The notes beneath the pieces are model-generated. The model was not told the DNA's origin. It searched no databases and saw nothing but the letters and a program-made list of their open reading frames with translations. Shown in pieces: positions 9,090 through 17,041 of a stretch of 32,933 nt of DNA. The stretch spans positions 1 to 32,933 of the forward strand of contig NZ_JAGXGF010000034.1 in the NCBI RefSeq assembly GCF_024636815.1. The letters run 5' to 3'. Every line of letters begins with the position of its first letter. Positions within the stretch are counted from its first letter, which is position 1. The DNA is from Marivirga sp. Its GTDB lineage: Bacteria; Bacteroidota; Bacteroidia; Cytophagales; Cyclobacteriaceae. The position numbers and the translations under genes are program-made.

Positions 9090-11045
9090 TTATTTCAATC
9101 CCAATCTTTTTAATTGTTCATCAAATAATTTTTGAGCAATTTCTTCTTGTTCAATCACATAACGCACGCCTACATATTTCTTAGGCTTTCCTTCAACATC
9201 TAATACAGGGGAAATAACTGCGTCCACCCAATAAACCGATCCGTCTTTCGCTCTATTCTTTACGATACCTCTAAATACTTTTCCGGATTGAATGGTATCC
9301 CACATTAATTTATATACTTCAGAGGGCATATCGGGATGACGGAATAAATTGTGCCCCTTCCCGATCATCTCTTCTCTGGAATATTTAGCAACATCAATCA
9401 ATTTCTGATTTACATAAGTAATAGTACCGCGCAAGTCGGCTTCAGAAATGATAGTAGTTTCATTCAGGATATCTTCACGAGCTTTCATTTCTGATTGCAA
9501 CTGCATCATCTCATTCATCTGTTTTTCCATTTCATCTGATTGAGCATTCAACTCTTCCATGTTTTGACGCATTTCCTCTTCTTGCTGCTGAAGTTGTTCA
9601 TTCTGTTCTTCGGTCTCCTTGCTCTTACGCTCCATCTCCTCTGTAGTAGCCTGCAATTCTTCCATATTCTGACGAAGCTCTTCCTCCTGTTGCTGCAATT
9701 GGTGATTCTGCTCCTGAGTTTCTTTGTTCTTGCGCTCCATCTCCTCTTGGGTAGCTTGTAACTCCTCCATATTTTGATGAAGTTCTTCTGCTTGAGAGCG
9801 CATTTGTTCTTCCTGTTCCTGTGAAAGTTCTAATAATCTTTTAGTGTTTGCATTTATCTTGTTCATACTAAAGGAAGTAGCTAAACTTTCCCCTAATTTT
9901 TTAAGATAATCCACTTTATATTTAGGTAAAACCTGAAAAGAAGCAATTTCAAGTATCCCTTCAATTTTCTCGTTGGTCATTAATGGCATGATGACAATAT
10001 TTTTGGGAGGAGCATCACCTAAGCCACTTTTAATGCGTACAAAATCATCTGGTACTTCAGTTAAAAAAATCATATCTTTTTCAAGATAACACTGACCTAT
10101 CAGTCCTTCCCCAGGCTTCACTTTATCTTTAATGGTCTTTCTTCTTCCAAAAGCAAAAGCTGCTTTCATTTCCATGTAAGCCTCTTCACTTTCTTCATCC
10201 TTTTCTACTAAGTAAATGGCACCTTGGTTAGCATCCACATATTTCACGATCTCATTGATCACTTCTTTGGATAAGGCTGCCGGATCGTCAAATTGACGGG
10301 TTAAGTTATTAATACGGCCCAATCCTTCGGTCACCCAGGCACGGTTTTTCTCTTCTTCCTGAGCTTTTTGTACTTCTTCTAAATTCTTTTTTAATACGTT
10401 TTCAGACTCGTGAAGATCCTGAGTTTGCTTTTTATTATTTTCAATTAATTGTTGACTTTTGAGTTCTGAGCGATAATTTATAAATGCGAGCAAGAAAACT
10501 ATGACATATGCTAAAAGAATTGATATTACATAATTCAATTGATACAAAACCCCTGACGTAATAAAGGAGGCATCTAAAGTGGCATCTAAAAATCCTGCCG
10601 TATAATCTATACTAATAAAAATAAAAAAATTAATTAAGGCTGAAATGATCATATAAGCTCTTTCTCTTATATCAAATACTAAAAAAGGAACCAAAGAAAA
10701 ACACAACATAAAAAGCACTAAAACTAATGGCGGCTGGTCCCCTCTATCCATTAAATATCCAGCGAAAAGTGCTGTTAATAATATAGGAGAAACAGATGAA
10801 AGTATTCTTGCAAAATATATTACTTTCAACTTGTTTAATAACCACACCAAAACAACTGCTAATATTCCTAAAATCGGAATAAAGGCAATTTTAGGAACAT
10901 AGATGAAAGAGATTAATGTAAAAGGAAGTGCTACTAATATTAAATTAAAAAATGCAACTGCATTACATAATTTAATCTTGCTGTTAACATATTCGGGAAA
11001 ATTTTTACTGACACCAATTCTTTGTAAACGGGAAAAGAGATTCAT
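9090..11045 (-). CDS. Membrane GAF-PAS sensor protein with repeated coiled coil (no kinase domain)
   Basis: From the ATG at 11043-11045 the protein has 651 aa (MNLFSRLQRIG); the track's longer version starts at TTG 11084 and adds 13 residues. About six transmembrane helices occupy roughly residues 20-190. A GAF domain follows at about 245-390 (INNLTRQFDDPAALSKEVIN to SLATSFSMNK). Next is a coiled coil with three 35-residue repeats around QNMEELQATQEEMERK, and then a PAS domain at about 525-635 (NLFRHPDMPSEVYKLMW, RAKDGSVYWVDAVISPVL). No HisKA, HATPase, GGDEF or MCP signalling domain is visible, so the output must be a partner protein. It is convergent with a pagL relic, and a second copy's tail survives at 8523. 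Confidence 0.82.
   Translation of the reverse strand: MNLFSRLQRIGVSKNFPEYVNSKIKLCNAVAFFNLILVALPFTLISFIYVPKIAFIPILGILAVVLVWLLNKLKVIYFARILSSVSPILLTALFAGYLMDRGDQPPLVLVLFMLCFSLVPFLVFDIRERAYMIISALINFFIFISIDYTAGFLDATLDASFITSGVLYQLNYVISILLAYVIVFLLAFINYRSELKSQQLIENNKKQTQDLHESENVLKKNLEEVQKAQEEEKNRAWVTEGLGRINNLTRQFDDPAALSKEVINEIVKYVDANQGAIYLVEKDEESEEAYMEMKAAFAFGRRKTIKDKVKPGEGLIGQCYLEKDMIFLTEVPDDFVRIKSGLGDAPPKNIVIMPLMTNEKIEGILEIASFQVLPKYKVDYLKKLGESLATSFSMNKINANTKRLLELSQEQEEQMRSQAEELHQNMEELQATQEEMERKNKETQEQNHQLQQQEEELRQNMEELQATTEEMERKSKETEEQNEQLQQQEEEMRQNMEELNAQSDEMEKQMNEMMQLQSEMKAREDILNETTIISEADLRGTITYVNQKLIDVAKYSREEMIGKGHNLFRHPDMPSEVYKLMWDTIQSGKVFRGIVKNRAKDGSVYWVDAVISPVLDVEGKPKKYVGVRYVIEQEEIAQKLFDEQLKRLGLK
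9520..9818 (-). repeat. Three 105-bp in-frame tandem repeats in the receptor gene
   Basis: The recurring TCCAT on the plus strand stands at 9556, 9661 and 9766, exactly 105 bp apart. Each unit encodes 35 residues, or five heptads, rich in Glu and Gln (QNMEELQAT...). The period is a whole number of heptads, so unit gain or loss keeps the coil in register. Confidence 0.85.
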
Positions 11046-11137
11046 GAATGAAGTTTTAAAATAATTAAAATTACTTGGGTTCAATAATAACTAAAAATAT
11101 ATTGATATAAAACTACTTTTAGATTAAGGGTATTTAA

Positions 11138-11440
11138 TTATACAGTGATTTGAGGACTTTGGGGTTCTTTTATTTCAGATTCTTCAAAGATAATAAAGGT
11201 TAAGAATCCAAAATAAGAAACCGAGATATTCCCGAATTGATATTTAAAATGACTATAAAAGAATCTATTATGATACTCAAATTCCCCGAATTCCTTCAAA
11301 TTTTCAATGCTTAAACTTGAAGTTTGGTGTAATTTACCATAGTCATTTGCTATTCGTTGGAAATAAGCATCCTGATTAGGAGCTAAGAGTATCATTAGAG
11401 ATAGAATTATAATAATTAGAATTAACAGCTTTCTAGTCAT
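11138..11440 (-). CDS. Small hypothetical protein with N-terminal membrane segment
   Basis: 100 aa. An N-terminal hydrophobic helix or signal anchor (KLLILIIIILSLMILLAP) is followed by NQDAYFQRIANDYGKL and a C-terminal segment SVSYFGFLTFIIF. The N-terminal pattern (hydrophobic helix, then P-N-x-D-x-Y) and the late YFGF are reminiscent of DUF4359-type proteins, but this is a weak impression. It lies between the receptor gene and a lipoprotein gene on the same strand, about 50 bp from each, and may share their transcript. Confidence 0.6.
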   Translation of the reverse strand: MTRKLLILIIIILSLMILLAPNQDAYFQRIANDYGKLHQTSSLSIENLKEFGEFEYHNRFFYSHFKYQFGNISVSYFGFLTFIIFEESEIKEPQSPQITV

Positions 11441-11487
11441 ACTAGAAAAACTGATTTAAGCTGAAAAAGTTAACATAAAGCGACTAT

Positions 11488-11931
11488 TTATAAGCCTTTA
11501 CATTCACCGGAATAATCTTCCACAAATTCTAGGGTTAGCGTATTGTCAGTTTCGGCTTTATAAATTTCCAATACAAAAACTCCGGAAGTAAAGATTTCGG
11601 CATCCTCATGCATCCATAAAGTATCAGATTGATAAATAATATTATCAGATATGCCTTCTGCTAGAAAATATTCAGTATTAAGTGTATCTAAATTAATCCA
11701 GCAAGTGTATTGTTTTAGGGGAAAAAAACCAACCGAATCCTTTTGCCCCCCTATATCATAATACAAAGCATCAAAATCTACACCACTGTCATTAAACAAG
11801 GCTAAATTTGCTTTTTTACTTTGTATGTCACCACACACAACGGGTATGCATAAATCCTGACTCACCTGATCCATATCCATGCAGGATGTGGATAATATTA
11901 TTAAGAAAAAAAGGGTATATAAATATTTCAT
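11488..11931 (-). CDS. Hypothetical lipoprotein
   Basis: 147 aa. A signal sequence ends in the lipobox LSTSC, giving lipidation at Cys17. The mature part is acidic and contains several cysteines (CIPVVCGD, CWINLD, GECKGL). The strand-rich pattern suggests a small beta-sandwich. No family was recognised. Probably attached to the inner or outer membrane facing the periplasm. The next gene upstream (rpsF) is divergent, so it has its own promoter within 11932-12040. Confidence 0.7.
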   Translation of the reverse strand: MKYLYTLFFLIILSTSCMDMDQVSQDLCIPVVCGDIQSKKANLALFNDSGVDFDALYYDIGGQKDSVGFFPLKQYTCWINLDTLNTEYFLAEGISDNIIYQSDTLWMHEDAEIFTSGVFVLEIYKAETDNTLTLEFVEDYSGECKGL

Positions 11932-12016
11932 AGTTTACTATATCAAATCAAAAGACAGCCGAAAATCGATAAAGGTTGTAAAGGAATCACAATAATCGAA
12001 TAAACTTTGTCTAATA

Positions 12017-12049
12017 TTTTGCTGAATATAAAGATTATCACTATTTTTG
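12017..12049 (+). promoter_or_regulatory. Promoter of the rpsF-rpsR-rplI operon
   Basis: TTTTG at 12017-12021 (-33 element) and TATTTTTG at 12042-12049 (exact TAnnTTTG -7 element) are separated by 20 bp. Both sequence and spacing fit the Bacteroidota primary-sigma consensus. The rpsF ATG follows 25 bp downstream. Confidence 0.65.
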
Positions 12050-12074
12050 CGCTTCAAATTTAAATAATTATACA

Positions 12075-12446
12075 ATGCAATTAAACAATTACGAGACGGT
12101 ATTCATACTTACTCCCGTTTTATCTGATGCTCAGATGAAGGATGCTGTCGACAAGTTCAGAAAAGTCTTGGAAGACAAAAAGGCTGAAATCATTAATGTT
12201 GAGCAATGGGGCTTAAAAAAATTAGCTTACCCTATTCAGCATAAAAGCACTGGTTTCTACAACCTAATTGAGTTCAAGGCTACACCTGAAGTTGTTGCTG
12301 CACTGGAGTTGGAGTATAGAAGAGACGAGAAAATCATGAGATTCTTAACAGTAGCTTTAGATAAGCATGCTATAGAATACGGAGAAAGACGCAGAAAAGG
12401 CGCATTTAATAAACCTAAAGAACAAAAAGAGGAGGTAGCGAAATGA
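12075..12446 (+). CDS. rpsF: 30S ribosomal protein S6
   Basis: 123 aa, a normal length. The family N-terminus [17 protein letters not shown] is followed by [21 protein letters not shown] and the C-terminal [17 protein letters not shown]6 binds S18 and 16S rRNA in the platform of the small subunit. It is first in the S6-S18-L9 operon and overlaps rpsR by 4 bp (ATGA), so the two partners are translationally coupled. The basic tail ([19 protein letters not shown]) is longer than in E. coli S6. Confidence 0.96.
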   Translation: MQLNNYETVFILTPVLSDAQMKDAVDKFRKVLEDKKAEIINVEQWGLKKLAYPIQHKSTGFYNLIEFKATPEVVAALELEYRRDEKIMRFLTVALDKHAIEYGERRRKGAFNKPKEQKEEVAK

Positions 12447-12700
12447 CACTTCATAACGAGCCAATTAACCAGAAAAAGCAGGATAATCAAAAGAAATATT
12501 GCCGATTCAAAAGATACGGTATCAAATATATTGATTACAAAGATCCTAACTTCTTGTTGAAGTTTGTAAACGAGCAAGGTAAATTATTACCAAGCAGAAT
12601 TACAGGAACAAGTGCTAAATATCAGAAAAAAGTAGCGCAGGCGGTAAAAAGAGCAAGACACATTGCTTTATTACCTTATGTTACTGATTCATTAAAATAA
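12443..12700 (+). CDS. rpsR: 30S ribosomal protein S18
   Basis: 85 aa. The S18 core is clear: [22 protein letters not shown], then [32 protein letters not shown]. It forms a heterodimer with S6 on the platform of the 30S subunit. Only one Cys remains in the CRF segment. Its ATG lies within the end of rpsF. Confidence 0.96.
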   Translation: MTLHNEPINQKKQDNQKKYCRFKRYGIKYIDYKDPNFLLKFVNEQGKLLPSRITGTSAKYQKKVAQAVKRARHIALLPYVTDSLK

Positions 12701-12723
12701 TTAACCCAAAAATATTTATAAAA

Positions 12724-13167
12724 ATGGAAGTAATCTTAACACAAGATATAAATGGATTGGGCTATAAAAATGATACAGTAACTGTTAAGCCCGGTTATGG
12801 TAGAAATTATTTAATCCCTCAAGGATTTGCTATCATTTCTAATAATTCAAACGCAAAGAAAATTGGCGAAAATATTCGTCAAGCAGCACATAAAGCAGCA
12901 AAATTGAAAAAAGATGCTGAAGAAATTGCTAACAAAATTGGCGATTTAACTTTGCATATTAAAACTAAAGCTGGTGAAAGCGGTAAAATATTTGGTGCAG
13001 TAACTACTGTTCAAATTGCTGAGGCTATGCGAGAAAAAGGTTTTGATATCGACAGAAAGAAAATTGCTATTTCTGGAGACATAAAGCAATTAGGAGAATA
13101 TAAAGCGAATATTGACTTACATAAAGAAGTGAAAAAAGAAATTTCACTTGTTGTGGAAGCTGACTAA
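12724..13167 (+). CDS. rplI: 50S ribosomal protein L9
   Basis: 147 aa. The N-terminal domain has VILTQDINGLGYKNDTVTVKPGYGRNYLIPQGFA, the L9 signature. A connecting helix of Lys/Ala-rich residues and the C-terminal domain (GKIFGAVTTVQIAEAM, GEYKANIDLHKEV) follow. L9 binds 23S rRNA domain V near the L1 stalk. It is the last gene of the operon, 23 bp after rpsR, and is followed by a strong terminator. Confidence 0.96.
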   Translation: MEVILTQDINGLGYKNDTVTVKPGYGRNYLIPQGFAIISNNSNAKKIGENIRQAAHKAAKLKKDAEEIANKIGDLTLHIKTKAGESGKIFGAVTTVQIAEAMREKGFDIDRKKIAISGDIKQLGEYKANIDLHKEVKKEISLVVEAD

Positions 13168-13188
13168 TTAAGTCTAAAAAATAAATCC

Positions 13189-13223
13189 AAAGCCTTTTGT
13201 AGCAATGCAAAAGGCTTTTTTTT
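13189..13223 (+). terminator. Rho-independent terminator after rplI
   Basis: AAAGCCTTTTG (13189-13199) pairs perfectly with CAAAAGGCTTT (13208-13218) over 11 bp with an 8-nt loop, and runs into T8. It lies about 20 bp past the rplI stop and just before the end of the convergent CHAT gene. Confidence 0.9.
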
Positions 13224-13225
13224 GA

Positions 13226-15772
13226 CTATTTCCCCCATAAAATAAAAGGGGCCCAATAATAAAGAGCGCTATAATCGGAATTGATCATCGCTACTTTAGC
13301 TTCCCTTAAGCCCTCAGAAAAAGAATGGGATTCATTACCTAATTCTGCGCTGTAAAATGATTGCATTAATAGCGAAGTAGATTCATCTACTACTTTCCAT
13401 AATGAAAGTATTAAATTGTCCGCTCCTGAATAGGCAAATGCCTGTCCTAATCCCAGCACTCCCTCTCCCCTACTAATCTTACCTAATCCTGTTTCGCAAG
13501 CTGATAAAACTACTAATTCTGCATTAATACTTAAACCATAAATTTCACCTACATATAAAATATTATCCGCTGCTTTGTTTTCGTTATTTTTGAAATACAC
13601 ACCTGATAAATCTGGGGATTCTAAATCTACGGTACCATGAGTTGCCAGATGAATAAATCGATAATCATCCAATGATGAATTCTTAAAGCGTTCTTTGGTA
13701 GCCTCGGATTTCACCAAAGATTCAATTGGGATTTCCCGTTGGTCGCACCAAGATTTAAAATGCTCACTTTCTTGTTCCGTTGCCGGTAACATAGCAATTC
13801 CCAATCCAAACTCTACTGGAGAAATTAATAAGGCTTCATTTCCGTAAGGGGAAGTTTCGGTAGAATGATAAAGTGAAGCTGAATAAGAATAATGAATATC
13901 ATACGATTTTATCAAATAATCTAAATTATAAAATGCTGGATCTTCAGCTTTAGTTTTAACTAAAGCCTCAAAAGGGATAGTTGCTAACTCACCATCTGGA
14001 ATAATCACGAATTTCTGGATACTCTTATCTAAGATAATAGGCATTAAATATTGAAAGAGGTTAAATGATATAGATTGAAAGCTTTGCTGGAGATTATAAA
14101 TCAAGGTATTTCTGTATGCTCTCAAAAATCTTAAAACCTCATCTTGCTCATAAATTCTATGGTAGGATAATTCATCTCTGGTAATCAAATACAGAATAAT
14201 TTGGTTACTCTTTGGGGCCATAGCATACTCAATAATAGCCTCTCCATCCTTTAATTTACGCTGAATATCCTCCACGCTAATAAAGGAATCTTTGTGTTTT
14301 AAGCTATAATATTCCGGATAATCACGCTCTAATTCCTCAATAAACCGTTGATACCTTTGTTTTAATTGGAAATAGTTATCCCTTAATAAATTCAATTTAG
14401 AGACTTCTGATTCTAATGAAATTAAAGTGTTAAGATAAGCCAATTCACTGGATAAAGCTTTTTCCTTTTCCAATACTTCGCTTGGTATCCCAGAAAAGCT
14501 TTGAGCTTCGGACTCCACCACTGCAGTTTTCAACAAAGCAGATTTTGACTTTTCGGAATATTGAAATGCTTTTTGTAAAAATTCATTTCCAAATAAAGTT
14601 ACCTCTTGTAGTTGCAAAGCTATCCTTTGGCCATCTTCATATAATTCCGAAGCTAAGGTGCTTAATTCCAATAAATCTTTTTTATTAGTAGTTCCGGTCC
14701 GAATATTTTCCAATACTTTTTCAGCTATATCTATTACTAATAAAGCTGTTTCCAAATGCAACCTTTTGAGTGAATGACCATAATAGAATGCTTCTAGAAT
14801 GTTTGCCTTTCTCATTAAAAGTGCCAGTTGGATATTAAGTTTATTGGCATCATCTACTTTTGGATTTTTGGTATAATCTGATGTGTTAAATTCAAAACTA
14901 TTGGCTTTAAGTGCCTCTTGAATATATTCCAACGATTTTTCGTATGATTGCCTACGCAATTCCAATTCTGATAATTGAGCATATACATTTGCTAGCTCCG
15001 AATTTCTCTGACCATAGTTTTGCAGATAAATAGTTTTTGCTTCTTTTAAGTTATCCTCTGCAAGTACCAATTGCTCTGTAGACAAGTAAACACCGCCAAT
15101 ATTGGCTTTAATGAAAGCTTCTGTAGGAAGACCTTCTTCATGACTGTTCTTCCATTTGCTTAATGCTTCATTTAAAATCCTTAGTGCATTGATTTGATTA
15201 CCCTGATTGATTTCTGCTAAACTTATATTGATGGAGAGTTGAATGATTTTATCTATATTTTGATCTGCAGAAGCTGAATATATTTCCAAAGCATCTTGAT
15301 AATAGCTCACAGCCTTATCAGGTTCATTTGCTACATATACTAAACCAATATTATTGAGAATATCCGCTATATTATTCTGACTTAATTCTTCTATTTTTCT
15401 GTAATTCGATAAGGACTGCTGTAAGTATTCCAAGGCTTGATCCCTCTTGCCTTGATTCCACAAAAGAAGCCCTTGATTTTTTAACCAACGAGCATAAAGC
15501 TCGGGCTTAGGATGGTTTAAGATGGTTTTATCAGTCTCTAGTAAATCTAAAAACTCTTGCGCCTTATCATTACGCCCTTTTAAAAAGTATAACTCGGCTA
15601 GCAGTAATTTACTTTCATTTGAGGAAGAATCAGATTTTACCTGCTCTATAATCGTATCAATATTTAGATTACGACTTTGCAAAATAGAGGCATGATAATT
15701 TTCTGATAGAATTTGAGCCGTTCCAAAAAATGGAGCAAATAATAATGCCGTAAAAAAGTATAACCTGAACAT
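13226..15772 (-). CDS. Secreted TPR-CHAT protein (caspase-like)
   Basis: 848 aa. A signal peptide (MFRLYFFTALLFAPFFGTA then Q) leads into TPR-type helical repeats over about residues 50-300 (for example DILNNIGLVYVANEPDKAVSYYQDALEIYS). A helical linker follows to about 480. A C-terminal CHAT domain covers about 500-848. The caspase-fold dyad is intact: His712 in HLATHGTVD and Cys759 in LSACETGLG, followed by GEGVLGLGQAFAYSGADNLILSLW. Characterised CHAT proteins include separase-like and gasdermin- or CRISPR-linked proteases; export to the periplasm or surface sets this one apart from those. The gene starts 2 bp after the stop of the barrel-like gene on the same strand, so the two form an operon. 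The substrate is unknown. Confidence 0.88.
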   Translation of the reverse strand: MFRLYFFTALLFAPFFGTAQILSENYHASILQSRNLNIDTIIEQVKSDSSSNESKLLLAELYFLKGRNDKAQEFLDLLETDKTILNHPKPELYARWLKNQGLLLWNQGKRDQALEYLQQSLSNYRKIEELSQNNIADILNNIGLVYVANEPDKAVSYYQDALEIYSASADQNIDKIIQLSINISLAEINQGNQINALRILNEALSKWKNSHEEGLPTEAFIKANIGGVYLSTEQLVLAEDNLKEAKTIYLQNYGQRNSELANVYAQLSELELRRQSYEKSLEYIQEALKANSFEFNTSDYTKNPKVDDANKLNIQLALLMRKANILEAFYYGHSLKRLHLETALLVIDIAEKVLENIRTGTTNKKDLLELSTLASELYEDGQRIALQLQEVTLFGNEFLQKAFQYSEKSKSALLKTAVVESEAQSFSGIPSEVLEKEKALSSELAYLNTLISLESEVSKLNLLRDNYFQLKQRYQRFIEELERDYPEYYSLKHKDSFISVEDIQRKLKDGEAIIEYAMAPKSNQIILYLITRDELSYHRIYEQDEVLRFLRAYRNTLIYNLQQSFQSISFNLFQYLMPIILDKSIQKFVIIPDGELATIPFEALVKTKAEDPAFYNLDYLIKSYDIHYSYSASLYHSTETSPYGNEALLISPVEFGLGIAMLPATEQESEHFKSWCDQREIPIESLVKSEATKERFKNSSLDDYRFIHLATHGTVDLESPDLSGVYFKNNENKAADNILYVGEIYGLSINAELVVLSACETGLGKISRGEGVLGLGQAFAYSGADNLILSLWKVVDESTSLLMQSFYSAELGNESHSFSEGLREAKVAMINSDYSALYYWAPFILWGK

Positions 15773-15774
15773 AA

Positions 15775-16728
15775 TTAAAAATTATAAGTATAGTTAAGGC
15801 TAATCACATGTTTTCGAGTAAGTCCATCAGGATTATATTCCCTATCTGTAATCCGCTGTCCGTAAATCAAATTAATGCCAGATAAAACATTGAATTTATA
15901 ATTCACACCAAATAAAGCTGAAAGTGCTAAGCCGGTTGTACCTTCTAATTTTTCGTATTCATTATTATCATTCAAGGCCTGGTCTTTGGTAATTCTGTAG
16001 ATCGGTAATAAGCCTACATTAAAACTCAAACGGGACATTCTGAAATTTCTCTCAAAACGCATCATTATATCAGTTCCTCTTTTTAAATATCTGGCCTCAT
16101 CATGTTCTCTAACATAATCCATACCTCCTTCATACCAGCCCCAGGAATCCATAGTTGCTTCAAAAGTATTCTCATTTTGATGGATTATAGGTTGCTGATA
16201 TCCAACCGATATTAACCACTCCCGATTGATAAAGGAAGCACCGGCAATAAAATCATAAGTTCCTAAAGAAGTTTGATAATACATAGGAAGAACCATACTC
16301 TTATTGGGAACAGTCAAGTCCGATCTGTTGGTAGGAATTTTTGTTCCTAAAGTTCCCATGATATCAAATCGAGGGTTAGTAAATAGGTTTTTAGTTAAGC
16401 TTAAAGAAATATCGCCTATTCCGGAAGTACTGCCAAAATTACCATTAATGTACATATAAGGAACTTTGATTTGTAAGTCGTAGTCATTATTAATAGTAAC
16501 GCCAAAATCGAGCAGGCCTGCACGGATAATAGCTGAGGTATTACTCTGCCCTTCATAAAGACCTAAAGTAATAGAGCGAAGTTTAATTGGTATATTTTTA
16601 TTAAAATCCTGACTTGGTTTCATCGCCCCCATTGTACAAAATCCAGCATCACTACACCCCTGGCTAACAACAAAGTATGGAGATAGCAAAAATACAATAA
16701 TCAATAGTGTCTTTTGATTTAGCTTCAT
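15775..16728 (-). CDS. Outer-membrane beta-barrel-like protein, partner of TPR-CHAT
   Basis: From the ATG at 16726-16728 (MKLNQKTLLIIVFLLSPYFVVSQ, a good signal peptide) the protein has 317 aa; the track adds 18 residues upstream without signal features. The mature form begins GCSDAGFCTMGAM, with two cysteines that could form a disulfide. Alternating strands such as YDLQIKVPYMYINGNFG, GIGDISLSLTKNLF and NFRMSRLSFNVGLLPIYRI, and a C-terminal aromatic residue (LNYTYNF), fit an outer-membrane barrel. No family name is certain. It is the first gene of a two-gene operon with the CHAT protein, which suggests an anchor, exporter or target for it. Confidence 0.75.
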   Translation of the reverse strand: MKLNQKTLLIIVFLLSPYFVVSQGCSDAGFCTMGAMKPSQDFNKNIPIKLRSITLGLYEGQSNTSAIIRAGLLDFGVTINNDYDLQIKVPYMYINGNFGSTSGIGDISLSLTKNLFTNPRFDIMGTLGTKIPTNRSDLTVPNKSMVLPMYYQTSLGTYDFIAGASFINREWLISVGYQQPIIHQNENTFEATMDSWGWYEGGMDYVREHDEARYLKRGTDIMMRFERNFRMSRLSFNVGLLPIYRITKDQALNDNNEYEKLEGTTGLALSALFGVNYKFNVLSGINLIYGQRITDREYNPDGLTRKHVISLNYTYNF

Positions 16729-16949
16729 TATCTCAATTGTTGTTAAATGTGATTTTATATTTATTAAGTGAAAATGTAGCAAAAACTTATGTAATTATAA
16801 AGTTTTATTTACATAATAAATTGATTTATTTCCATAAATAATTTTCATATAAAAACACGTTTATTGAAATTTTGAATACTTTTGTAAGCCTATACCTTTA
16901 AAAAGGACTATGTTTTGAGTACATATATAATAATATAAACATCAAATAT

Positions 16950-16957
16950 TACATTTG
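16950..16957 (+). promoter_or_regulatory. Candidate -7 box for histidine kinase gene
   Basis: TACATTTG matches TAnnTTTG, 84 bp upstream of the ATG at 17042. A second match, TACTTTTG, lies at 16877-16884. Neither has a well-spaced TTG, so which is used is unclear. Confidence 0.35.
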
Positions 16958-17041
16958 CATTTTCAAGAATAATCTAACTTCTTAAATAAAAATTTTTAGA
17001 CTATATTAACGTCTAGTTTATATCACTTTTTAATTAATCTA

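Noticed and set aside
9540-9761. Leucine-rich plus-strand ORF
   Set aside because: It is the antisense reading of the Glu/Gln coiled-coil repeats of the receptor gene; Leu-rich text arises from complementing Glu/Gln/Lys codons.
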